Assembly (NCBI GenBank): GCA_002352375.1
Contig: DEIH01000082.1
Location: 3,813 to 12,326, forward strand
Origin: Spirochaeta sp. UBA2779
GTDB taxonomy: Bacteria > Spirochaetota > Spirochaetia > DSM-2461
Reading direction: 5' to 3'
Length of the DNA: 8,514 nucleotides
In this document: in pieces, positions 1 through 5,197 of the stretch
Numbering within the stretch: the first letter of the stretch is position 1
Layout of the letters: each line of letters starts with the position of its first letter
Program-made: the position numbers and the translations under genes
Notes under the pieces: model-generated
The model's input: only the letters and a program-made list of their open reading frames with translations
Told to the model about the DNA's origin: nothing
Databases searched by the model: none

Positions 1-52
1 ATTCACCGAAAGAGAAACACCATTCCGTTATCTTAGAGAGATACCCGAACCA

Positions 53-179
53 ACCCTGCAGGACTCGAAGGGTGAGCCCGGTTGCGACCGATCAGGGAGC
101 AAGTCCCGGCAGGACGCCGGGACAGGGGGAACCAGCGGCCCGGAATGAGGAGGCCGACGACTGATGGGCGAGTCTTGCA
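53..179 (+). ncRNA. Structured RNA, possibly HEARO/omega-RNA-like (orphan)
   Basis: This GC-rich stretch folds well on paper. Bases 57-67 pair with 169-179 (11 bp, one G-U), closing hairpins at 79-90 (CGGT/ACCG, loop TGCG), 103-123 (8 perfect bp, loop AGGAC) and 136-156 (CGGCC/GGCCG). An alternative helix 53-57/69-73 would place part of the closing strand in a loop. Three blocks, GGTTGCGACCG (80-90), GGAGCAA (96-102) and AGGGGGAAC (124-132), occur in the same order in the omega RNA of IscB (HEARO family) as I remember it; this is recall, not a search. No IscB or IsrB reading frame follows; the next gene is marR on the opposite strand. The AGGG...AAGTCCC segment also resembles the 5' part of group II introns, but no GTGYG start or domain V is visible. 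The strand and ends are inferred. Confidence 0.42.
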
Positions 180-189
180 GAACCGATGT

Positions 190-639
190 TCAATCCCGAA
201 TTTTATCCAGCAACCGGTTTAATTCTTTGATATCATCAATTGTCAATTTGTTTAATAATTCATCGCTCTTTTTTTCACATTTATACATTTCTCCCAGTAA
301 ACCTGAACCTTTTTCAGATATTGATATATCTTTTTGCCTGCGATCGAGGGAGTTCTCCTTTCTTTCGATGTAACCTTTTTCAAATAGCTTGTCTATCAAA
401 CGACTTACATCTGAATTTCTATCCAGCATTCGGACTTTCAGATAACCAATTGATACATGTTGTCCCGTTTCAACCCCTCTGAGTACTCGTAAAATATTAT
501 ACTGAGGCTCCGAAATATCATGTTTTTTCAGCAATTGCAGAAACTGATAACTTATCTGTTTAACTGTAAATGTCAGGTTAATAAGACCTTTGTGATACTC
601 ATTTCTAAAACTGCCTTTCAATTCGTCTTCAATTTTCAT
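190..639 (-). CDS. MarR-family transcriptional regulator
   Basis: A 149-residue winged-helix repressor, normal length for MarR proteins, which bind palindromic DNA as dimers and usually release it when a phenolic, quinone or oxidant signal binds. The N- and C-terminal helices (about 10-40 and 112-149) would form the dimer interface. The core has the helix DISEPQYNILRVLRG (41-55), the recognition helix around 73-88 (ending in LIDKLFEKGYIER) and the wing motif with DRR at 99-101 followed by ISISEKG. There is one cysteine (C121), so a thiol switch is possible but not shown. The ATG start is preceded by AGGGG about nine bases upstream. It is the last gene of the nitroreductase-dioxygenase-marR set, 74 bases after the dioxygenase stop with no terminator hairpin in the gap, so co-transcription is likely. 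The probable target is the tandem site at 2187-2213. The family call is firm; the ligand is inferred from the neighbours. Confidence 0.92.
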   Translation of the reverse strand: MKIEDELKGSFRNEYHKGLINLTFTVKQISYQFLQLLKKHDISEPQYNILRVLRGVETGQHVSIGYLKVRMLDRNSDVSRLIDKLFEKGYIERKENSLDRRQKDISISEKGSGLLGEMYKCEKKSDELLNKLTIDDIKELNRLLDKIRD

Positions 640-713
640 GAAATTTTACCCCTGCCTGCTAATTCTTAACCATCATCAACAGAGTTGGAAGGTGCTACGG
701 TAAAAAAATTGTA

Positions 714-1529
714 TCATCTGACAGGTTCAGCTAAAAAACTTCGATTACTGAAAGCCGGTAGAAGGCCTTCATAAGTATGCATTATATCATCTTTGTCATC
801 CAACAGAGCCATTACGTATACCAGGGGTATGTAATGTTCAGGAGTCGGCACTGCTCTTTTACCGTATTTATGCTTATTGTATTCAATTATTGCTTTGACA
901 TTACGGTTGTCAATCTGGAGTTTAATATAATCATCAAACTCCTTATCCCACCCGTAGATGCGCGTATCACCGGTAAACATTCTATTTCCGGCTTCTCTGA
1001 GATTGTGAACAATGGCTCCACTGCCGATAATCAGGATTCCTTTTTCTCTGTATTTTTTCAAATGCTGAGCCAAGTAGTAATGATTCTGAACTGATAAATC
1101 GTAATCAATACTAATTTGAAAAACTGGAATATCGGCTTCGGGGAAAAGATGTCTCATAACCGGCCAGTTTCCATGATCGAATCCCCAATCTGTTGTGGTT
1201 TTCACCTGACTGATATCTGATGCTATTTCTCCAGCTATTTCCGGTGAACCCGGAGCCGGATACTTCAGGGAATCCGAGTAATATTCTTCTGGAAATCCAT
1301 AATAGTCGAAAACAGTTTCAGGGAAGGGACTCGAATTTACATACGTCCCCCGAGTATACCAATGGGCGGAGATAACAAGTATTGCTTTTGGCTTATATCT
1401 GCTGCCCAAATCCTTACTCAGATTATTCAGATATTGAATAAAATCATTACCATGGGCAGGCAGCGTAATATCCATCGGGTTTCCATGTGAGGTAAAAAGT
1501 ACCGGCATCTTTTCAGACAATTTTCCCAT
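714..1529 (-). CDS. ygiD: YgiD/4,5-DOPA extradiol dioxygenase-family protein (class III, LigB fold)
   Basis: A 271-residue member of the YgiD/DODA family of metal-dependent ring-cleaving dioxygenases, which open catechol-type rings beside the two hydroxyls (the DOPA reaction gives 4,5-seco-DOPA). Visible family motifs are MPVLFTSHGNPM (H15), ISAHWYTRGT (H56), WGFDHGNWPV (H119), GSGAIVHNLR (H175) and PTPEHYIPLVY (H232). By family knowledge H15, H56 and H232 are the metal ligands, with H119 and H175 near the active site; all are present, so the enzyme should be active. There is no signal peptide, so it is cytoplasmic. The chosen ATG lies five bases after the nitroreductase stop with a weak, close AGG, suggesting translational coupling. 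M8 (just before PVLF) is an alternative start. The natural substrate is unknown; a catechol or quinol formed in the same pathway as the neighbouring nitroreductase is inferred. The family is clear, the reaction less so. Confidence 0.88.
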   Translation of the reverse strand: MGKLSEKMPVLFTSHGNPMDITLPAHGNDFIQYLNNLSKDLGSRYKPKAILVISAHWYTRGTYVNSSPFPETVFDYYGFPEEYYSDSLKYPAPGSPEIAGEIASDISQVKTTTDWGFDHGNWPVMRHLFPEADIPVFQISIDYDLSVQNHYYLAQHLKKYREKGILIIGSGAIVHNLREAGNRMFTGDTRIYGWDKEFDDYIKLQIDNRNVKAIIEYNKHKYGKRAVPTPEHYIPLVYVMALLDDKDDIMHTYEGLLPAFSNRSFLAEPVR

Positions 1530-1534
1530 GGGAC

Positions 1535-2152
1535 CTATACTATTGATGCTATTTCATTAAATAGCCTGCGGGGACGACGGGGATAGAGTTTTCTGGATTT
1601 ATCATAGTATCCCAGACTGATCGTCATAACGGCTGCTTCTCCATCATTCAAGTTGAACTCTTTGTGAATACCATCAAAATCAATACCGCTCATAGGGTGA
1701 GAATCAACATCGTAATCTTTTGCCGCTACCATAATAGCCATTCCAAGTATTCCTGCATTGCTTTCAGCAAATTTCAATTTACGTTCATCACTGGAGCCGT
1801 AGAGAAATAAGGCAGCCTGCTTTGCCCCAACAACCATTTCTTCATTCCCCCCGACGCTGCGCAGCATTTCATCCCACACAGGGTTATTGTTCGCATAACC
1901 TTCTTTATTACCTACAATGATAAGTGTAACGGGCGCTTCAAGCACTTTATCCTGCTTGTTTGATAATTCAAAAAGCTTTTTCTTACTATCCTCAGTTTTT
2001 ACAGCAATAATTCTCCACGGCTGCAGATTAAATGCCGATGGCGCCATTACGGCAAGGTTAATAATCTCTTTCAGTGTCTGATCAGATAACCCCCTGTCTT
2101 TATCGATAAATGTAATTGAACGTCTTTCTGAAAATAATTCTTTCGTCTCCAT
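1535..2152 (-). CDS. Nitroreductase-family FMN oxidoreductase (MhqN/YodC-like)
   Basis: A 205-residue nitroreductase-fold flavoprotein, normal length for the short branch of the family. These dimeric FMN enzymes use NAD(P)H to reduce nitro groups or quinones. Motifs seen: RRSI at 10-13 (FMN phosphate contact), MAPSAFNLQPWRIIAV around 36-51 (FMN and dimer interface), AESNAGILGMAIMVAA in the second half, ISLGYYD near 178-184, and the terminal basic motif PRRPRR (191-196) typical of the family. The ATG is preceded by AGGAG with a six-base spacer, the best ribosome site of the cassette. It is the first gene after the promoter at 2182-2210. Pairing with a ring-cleaving dioxygenase and a MarR regulator resembles the idea of the Bacillus MhqR regulon (nitroreductase, dioxygenases, azoreductase against catechols and quinones), so quinone or nitroaromatic detoxification is the likely role, by inference. 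Confidence 0.9.
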   Translation of the reverse strand: METKELFSERRSITFIDKDRGLSDQTLKEIINLAVMAPSAFNLQPWRIIAVKTEDSKKKLFELSNKQDKVLEAPVTLIIVGNKEGYANNNPVWDEMLRSVGGNEEMVVGAKQAALFLYGSSDERKLKFAESNAGILGMAIMVAAKDYDVDSHPMSGIDFDGIHKEFNLNDGEAAVMTISLGYYDKSRKLYPRRPRRLFNEIASIV

Positions 2153-2181
2153 ATTGTGCTCCTATATATTATGATTTTTAT

Positions 2182-2210
2182 AATATATGTATCAACATCT
2201 AATGTGTCAA
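2182..2210 (-). promoter_or_regulatory. Sigma-70-type promoter of the nitroreductase-dioxygenase-marR operon
   Basis: Read on the - strand there is a perfect -35 TTGACA (2205-2210), a 17-base spacer and a -10 TATATT (2182-2187, five of six matches). Transcription would start near 2175, leaving a leader of about 20 bases that carries the AGGAG of the nitroreductase gene. The operator-like repeats at 2187-2213 lie over the -35 and spacer. Confidence 0.75.
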
Positions 2211-2213
2211 CAT
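2187..2213 (-). promoter_or_regulatory. Tandem operator-like repeats, probable MarR binding site
   Basis: Two copies of the 12-mer ATGTTGAYACAT (- strand) lie at 2202-2213 and 2187-2198, differing at one base and spaced 15 bases apart. Each is a partial palindrome, ATGT-N4-ACAT. The first contains the -35 box and the second fills the spacer up to the -10, so a bound dimer would block RNA polymerase. Assignment to the MarR protein encoded by this operon is inferred from position and symmetry. Confidence 0.6.
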
Positions 2214-2241
2214 ATTTAATAAAAAAATTAAGTTTTCTTAA

Positions 2242-2406
2242 ACGGCAGTATCTATATCGCAGACACCAGGGATTGAACTGTTATGTTCAGAAGCAACAAT
2301 ATGGAATGAGGACCAGAATAATCGGAATGCAATTGTTGACATGCGCAGAAAAGTTGCAAATATTCAGGCTTCCATTATCGGCAATTTTAAAAGCACTAAA
2401 CACTAA
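2242..2406 (+). pseudogene. Possible gene remnant, unrecognised
   Basis: A 54-codon open stretch bounded upstream by TAA (2239-2241) and ending in TAA (2404-2406). It reads ...ELLCSEATIWNEDQ, then NRNAIVDMRRKVANIQASII, and ends GNFKSTKH. The composition looks like a charged helical protein tail, yet there is no start with a ribosome site at its beginning. The last codons lie inside the left arm of the 2385-2636 inverted repeat, so the element may have cut off the original end. I recognise no family; it may be chance. Confidence 0.22.
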
Positions 2407-2636
2407 TACCTCCTCATCCTTCAGAGGGAGATAAAAATCAAAACACTTTTCATGATAATGCCAATTATGGTTCGTCATCATAATTCGCCAGGGAGAAAAC
2501 GCATTGCTATGGATTAAAGGGAGTATTTAAAAGGCTCTGGAGAAACCCGAGGATTCTTTTGTAATAGCAAAGGTGTAACGGTAACCACCACCCTTCAGAG
2601 CCGTAAAAAGAATCCCAAACTTAGTGCTTTATAAAA
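2385..2636. repeat. Inverted repeat bounding a 252-base segment
   Basis: TTTTA-AAAGCACTAA (2385-2399) is the reverse complement of 2621-2636 apart from one extra base, giving 15 paired positions including ten perfect ones in a row (AAAGCACTAA / TTAGTGCTTT). No target-site duplication is evident in the flanks. It could be the terminal repeat of a small non-autonomous element or the closing helix of a structured RNA. A nine-base direct repeat, CCTTCAGAG, occurs inside at 2418-2426 and 2592-2600. Confidence 0.5.
2533..2615. other. Crossed complementary segments (potential pseudoknot)
   Basis: GGCTCTGGAG (2533-2542) pairs with CTTCAGAGCC (2593-2602) over 10 positions with one G-U, and GGATTCTTTT (2551-2560) pairs perfectly with AAAAGAATCC (2606-2615). 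The order is A-B-A'-B', so the helices cross: they form either a pseudoknot or two mutually exclusive hairpins. The three-base gap between A' and B' makes a full simultaneous fold tight. No known RNA family is recognised and the transcribed strand is unknown. Confidence 0.45.
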
Positions 2637-2724
2637 CCCAAGAATATTGCTATCTATACCGAAAATTCTCGCTTTCCAGGTTCCATCTTTGGAAAATGTA
2701 ACAGGGGACAGTTATCAATTTTCA

Positions 2725-2883
2725 TCAATCTTTAAGAAAGACACGAATCCTCACTTCATCGCCGATTACCTCTGTGAAAACCTGAGCATTCGGATTGAAT
2801 ATCTTTTATATCAAATCTTCTGTGACGACGGCACCGGCCAGCAGAATTGAATCAACCTCACCGTGGCAGAGGTCATCCAAATG
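2725..2883 (-). pseudogene. Broken gene tail with in-frame stop, unrecognised
   Basis: On the - strand, the codons from 2883 read HLDDLCHGEVDSILLAGAVV then TEDLI, meet TAA (2806-2808), and continue in the same frame as KIFNPNAQVFTEVIGDEVRI then RVFLKD to TGA (2725-2727). Both halves look like ordinary protein sequence and share a frame, which suggests one ancestral gene end with a nonsense mutation. Upstream a TAG (2884-2886) closes the frame and the tRNA-Lys gene follows soon after, so the 5' part is missing. There is no start codon or ribosome site. I do not recognise the family. The + strand frame 2647-2850 is its antisense shadow. Confidence 0.45.
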
Positions 2884-2884
2884 C

Positions 2885-2913
2885 TAGACACAAAATGAAA
2901 AAATCTGTAGAGT
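2885..2913 (+). promoter_or_regulatory. Candidate promoter for tRNA-Lys
   Basis: TAGACA (2885-2890) and TAGAGT (2908-2913) are separated by 17 bases and each matches four of six consensus positions, placing a start near 2920, about 13 bases before the tRNA. A 12-base palindrome, GTGCCAAGGCAC (2912-2923), overlaps the start region. The position is right but the boxes are weak. Confidence 0.3.
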
Positions 2914-2932
2914 GCCAAGGCACGAAAATGTG

Positions 2933-3005
2933 GGGCCGTTAGCTCAGCTGGCAGAGCAGCAGACTCTTAATCTGCGGGTCAAAGGTTCGATCCCTTTACG
3001 GCTCA
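2933..3005 (+). tRNA. tRNA-Lys (anticodon CTT)
   Basis: A 73-base cloverleaf. The acceptor GGGCCGT pairs with ACGGCTC (one G-U), the D stem is GCTC/GAGC, the anticodon stem GCAGA/TCTGC holds the loop CTCTTAA with anticodon CTT (reads AAG), and the T arm AAAGG/CCTTT has loop TTCGATC. The discriminator is A; the 3' CCA is not encoded and must be added by the CCA enzyme. A terminator follows 10 bases later. Confidence 0.96.
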
Positions 3006-3015
3006 TATTGGAATC

Positions 3016-3042
3016 GGGTGGCTTGGCCGCCCTTTTTCTTTT
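3016..3042 (+). terminator. Rho-independent terminator after tRNA-Lys
   Basis: GGGTGGC (3016-3022), loop TTG and GCCGCCC (3026-3032) form a 7-bp stem with one T-G pair, followed by TTTTTCTTTT (3033-3042). It ends the tRNA-Lys transcript and separates it from tRNA-Leu, which starts only 15 bases after the T tract. Confidence 0.85.
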
Positions 3043-3057
3043 ACACTGGAAATAATT

Positions 3058-3137
3058 GCGAGAGTGGTGGAATTGGTAGACACGCCGGTTTTAGGAGCCG
3101 GTGCTTCGGCGTAAGGGTTCAAGTCCCTTCTCTCGCA
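3058..3137 (+). tRNA. tRNA-Leu (anticodon TAG)
   Basis: An 80-base class II tRNA. The acceptor GCGAGAG pairs perfectly with CTCTCGC, the D region contains GGTGGAATTGGTAGA, the anticodon stem CCGGT/GCCGG (one T-G) holds loop TTTAGGA with anticodon TAG, the short variable arm lies around GCTTCGGC, and the T arm is AAGGG/CCCTT with loop TTCAAGT. The discriminator is A and CCA is not encoded. It lies 72 bases upstream of tig and may share its transcript. Confidence 0.96.
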
Positions 3138-3151
3138 CTTTCGAACCCTTA
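3112..3151 (+). repeat. Inverted repeat between tRNA-Leu T arm and its trailer
   Basis: TAAGGGTTC (3112-3120), half of the T arm of tRNA-Leu, is exactly complementary to GAACCCTTA (3143-3151) just downstream of the mature 3' end. In the precursor the trailer could compete with the T arm. It could also be a chance remnant of tRNA-like sequence. Confidence 0.4.
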
Positions 3152-3171
3152 AAACTACCGGAGACAGTGTC

Positions 3172-3194
3172 AAACGATTCAGACCGGATCGTTT
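3172..3194 (+). promoter_or_regulatory. Hairpin in the tig leader
   Basis: AAACGAT (3172-3178) and ATCGTTT (3188-3194) form a perfect 7-bp stem with a nine-base loop, ending three bases before the AGAGG ribosome site of tig. There is no T tract after it, so it is not a standard terminator. A role as a processing stop for tRNA-Leu or in translation control of tig is inferred only from position. Confidence 0.4.
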
Positions 3195-3209
3195 AATAGA
3201 GGTAAAACA

Positions 3210-4547
3210 ATGATCGACAACAAACAATTTGACAAACAGGAAAACTCATCGGTAAAACTCACCGTAACAGTTACTGTAGACGGGGCCGAAAAAGCCTATA
3301 ACGATCTTCTGGCTAAGTATGGAAAGAACGCCCAGATACCCGGCTTCCGAAAGGGAAAGGTTCCCAGAGATATACTGATCCGTAAATTCGGTGAAGGCAT
3401 CAAACATGAAGCCGCTGCCGATCTGATTGACTCAGCCCTTCAGGAAGCTTTGAAGGATGTTGAAGAGAACCCCATCTCCCAGCCGACACTGGAAGACCTT
3501 CCCGCCATCGAACTGGGAAAGCCTTATGTGTTTTCTGTTACCTACGATGTCTTTCCTGAAATCAAAATGCCCGAATACAAGGGTGTAGAGATTGAAGAGG
3601 CTCAGGTGAAGATTCTTAAAAAACATGAGACCGAAGAGCTGGATTCCATCCGGGAACGCAACTCGGTTGTCGTGGACAAAGAAGACGAAACCATTGCTCA
3701 AGATGCTGTTGTAACCATGGACTATGTGGAGTTGGGTGATGATGATGCAGCCCTGGAAGAAACCCGGCGTAAGGGTTTTGCTTTCACTGTCGGCACAGAC
3801 GCCCATCCCTATGCCATCGATAAAGAACTCGAGGGCATGAAAGTGAATGAATCCAAGGTAATAGAGAAAACTTTCGCCGAAGATACAGATTCACCCTATG
3901 CCGGACGCACCATCAAACTGGATGTAAAGATAACAACTGTTAAAGAGCGGGAACTTCCCGACTTGGACGACGAGCTGGCCCAGGATGTTTCTGAAGATCT
4001 GAAAACCCTGGACGATCTGAAGAAGAAGGTAAAAGCCGATCTGAAAGAACGGGCCGAGAGTAAAATCCGTGCTCAGAAGATTAACGGCCTCACCGACAAG
4101 CTGGTGGAAGGGGCTGAGATTGATGTTCCTGAATCAATGGTAGCTTCCGATCTGGAGAATACCTGGCAGGATTATGTCCGGCAGTCCGGTGCCACAGAAG
4201 AACAGCTGATAAAAGCATTGGAAGATGCGGGGCGCAGCAAGGCTGATATTCTGGGAGAATGGCGGGATGATGCAAAGAAATCCATCAAAACCCGGCTCAT
4301 CTTCGGCCGGATTGTTGAAGATGAGAAAATTGAATCCGGTGATGATGAAGTGGCATCAGAAATGGAAAAACGGGCTGAAGAATTCAAAATGCCTGTGGAA
4401 GAAATGGAAAAAATGTTTGGCGGAGCGCAGTTCCGGGAGTATCTTAAGAGCGAACTCGCTCAGAAGAAGCTTTTTGACTTCCTTCTGGGTGCCGCTTCCG
4501 TCACAAAAGGCGAGAAGATAGACTATACTGAGTTGATGGGAGCCTAG
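3210..4547 (+). CDS. tig: Trigger factor (ribosome-associated chaperone)
   Basis: A 445-residue trigger factor, typical length. It sits at the ribosome exit tunnel and shields nascent chains. The ribosome-binding signature GFRKGKVP is at 45-52 after an N-terminal beta stretch. The N domain ends near 115-125 with YDVFPEIKMPEYKG, an FKBP-like domain covers about 165-250, and the charged helical C-terminal chaperone region runs to the end. In the FKBP part the usual glycine-rich substrate pocket and the FPEDYH-type motif are poorly conserved (here FAEDTDSPYAG), so prolyl isomerase activity may be reduced; this is a judgement by eye. ATG at 3210 is supported by AGAGG upstream. tRNA-Leu precedes it, and clpP follows 35 bases after its stop, as in other tig-clpP-clpX operons, linking folding with proteolysis. 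Confidence 0.97.
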   Translation: MIDNKQFDKQENSSVKLTVTVTVDGAEKAYNDLLAKYGKNAQIPGFRKGKVPRDILIRKFGEGIKHEAAADLIDSALQEALKDVEENPISQPTLEDLPAIELGKPYVFSVTYDVFPEIKMPEYKGVEIEEAQVKILKKHETEELDSIRERNSVVVDKEDETIAQDAVVTMDYVELGDDDAALEETRRKGFAFTVGTDAHPYAIDKELEGMKVNESKVIEKTFAEDTDSPYAGRTIKLDVKITTVKERELPDLDDELAQDVSEDLKTLDDLKKKVKADLKERAESKIRAQKINGLTDKLVEGAEIDVPESMVASDLENTWQDYVRQSGATEEQLIKALEDAGRSKADILGEWRDDAKKSIKTRLIFGRIVEDEKIESGDDEVASEMEKRAEEFKMPVEEMEKMFGGAQFREYLKSELAQKKLFDFLLGAASVTKGEKIDYTELMGA

Positions 4548-4582
4548 CGCAGTAAAATGCCTTGCCCCTTTTTGGAGATATA

Positions 4583-5197
4583 ATGGACATTCAGGCTGCC
4601 TATAATCCTTACATCGTTGAGAAAACAGGTGTGGGGGAAACCCGTTACGATATCTGGTCCAAACTGCTCCAGGAAAGAATTATTTTCCTGGGTGGGGAGA
4701 TTCGGGATATTGATGCAGACCACATTGTGGCCCAGCTTCTTTATCTTGATTCACAGGATCCGGAAAAAGATATCAGTTTCTACATTAACAGTCCCGGCGG
4801 TTCTGTAACTGCCGGACTGGCAATTTACGACACCATGCGCTACATCAGCGCTGGTGTGCAGACTATCTGCATGGGTCAGGCCGCTTCCATGGGAGCCATA
4901 CTTCTGGCCGGAGGAACCCGGGGTAAGAGAATGGCTCTCCCCTCCTCCCGCATTCTGATTCACCAGCCCTGGGGCGGTGTTCAGGGTCAGGCGGTGGATA
5001 TCGGGATTCAGGCACGGGAAATTGTCCGGTTGAAAAAAATGCTGATAAACTACCTGTCAGATGATACTGGTAAGAAAGAGAAAATTATTGCCGCCGATCT
5101 GGAACGTGACTTTTTCATGTCTGCCGATGAGGCTGTTAAATACGGTATCGTTGATAAAATCCTGGTGAGGGAAGAGAATGGCAAGAGCAAAAACTAA
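4583..5197 (+). CDS. clpP: ATP-dependent Clp protease proteolytic subunit ClpP
   Basis: A 204-residue serine protease subunit that forms a double seven-membered ring and degrades proteins fed in by ClpX. The catalytic triad is intact: S102 in GQAASMGA, H127 in ILIHQPWGG and D176 in LERDFFMSA. The oxyanion and substrate motif SPGGSVTAG is at 70-78. ATG at 4583 is preferred because GGAG stands six bases upstream and the product begins MDIQAAYNPYIVEKTG, a normal ClpP N terminus. A TTG at 4562 in the same frame would add seven residues and place this ribosome site inside the gene. The last 20 bases overlap clpX, so translation of the two is probably coupled. Second gene of the tig-clpP-clpX-lon operon. 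Confidence 0.97.
   Translation: MDIQAAYNPYIVEKTGVGETRYDIWSKLLQERIIFLGGEIRDIDADHIVAQLLYLDSQDPEKDISFYINSPGGSVTAGLAIYDTMRYISAGVQTICMGQAASMGAILLAGGTRGKRMALPSSRILIHQPWGGVQGQAVDIGIQAREIVRLKKMLINYLSDDTGKKEKIIAADLERDFFMSADEAVKYGIVDKILVREENGKSKN

Larger units (their letters stand above)
2214..2884. other. Long non-coding, decayed intergenic stretch
   Basis: This region between the cassette promoter and the tRNA genes has no intact gene with a ribosome site. Short open frames at 2156-2434 (+), 2287-2481 (-) and 2647-2850 (+) have no recognisable protein. Within it are two possible gene remnants (2242-2406 + and 2725-2883 -), an inverted repeat (2385-2636) and two crossed complementary segments (2533-2615), each described separately. 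It looks like a worn boundary zone or a locus for non-coding RNA. Confidence 0.5.

Noticed and set aside
62..132. Complete group II intron
   Set aside because: A resemblance in the AGGG...AAGTCCC part only; no GTGYG 5' end, no domain V and no reverse transcriptase in the window. A fragment remains possible.
164..373. Open frame starting within the structured RNA on the + strand
   Set aside because: No IscB-like or other recognisable sequence; it runs antisense into marR, which is clearly real.
2287..2481. 64-residue - strand open frame in the gap
   Set aside because: No supporting start context or recognisable domain, and it spans the arm of the inverted repeat.
2647..2850. 67-residue + strand open frame
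   Set aside because: No ribosome site or family; it lies opposite the more protein-like broken frame 2725-2883.
1..2932. CRISPR array or recombination attachment sites
   Set aside because: No evenly spaced repeats were seen, and no copy of a tRNA 3' end was found in the left half.
3003..3227. 74-residue open frame on the - strand
   Set aside because: It is the antisense of tRNA-Leu and its flanks, a well-known source of false small proteins, and has no ribosome site.
4562..4582. TTG start for clpP adding seven residues
   Set aside because: GGAG before the ATG at 4583 and the normal ClpP N terminus favour the shorter form.
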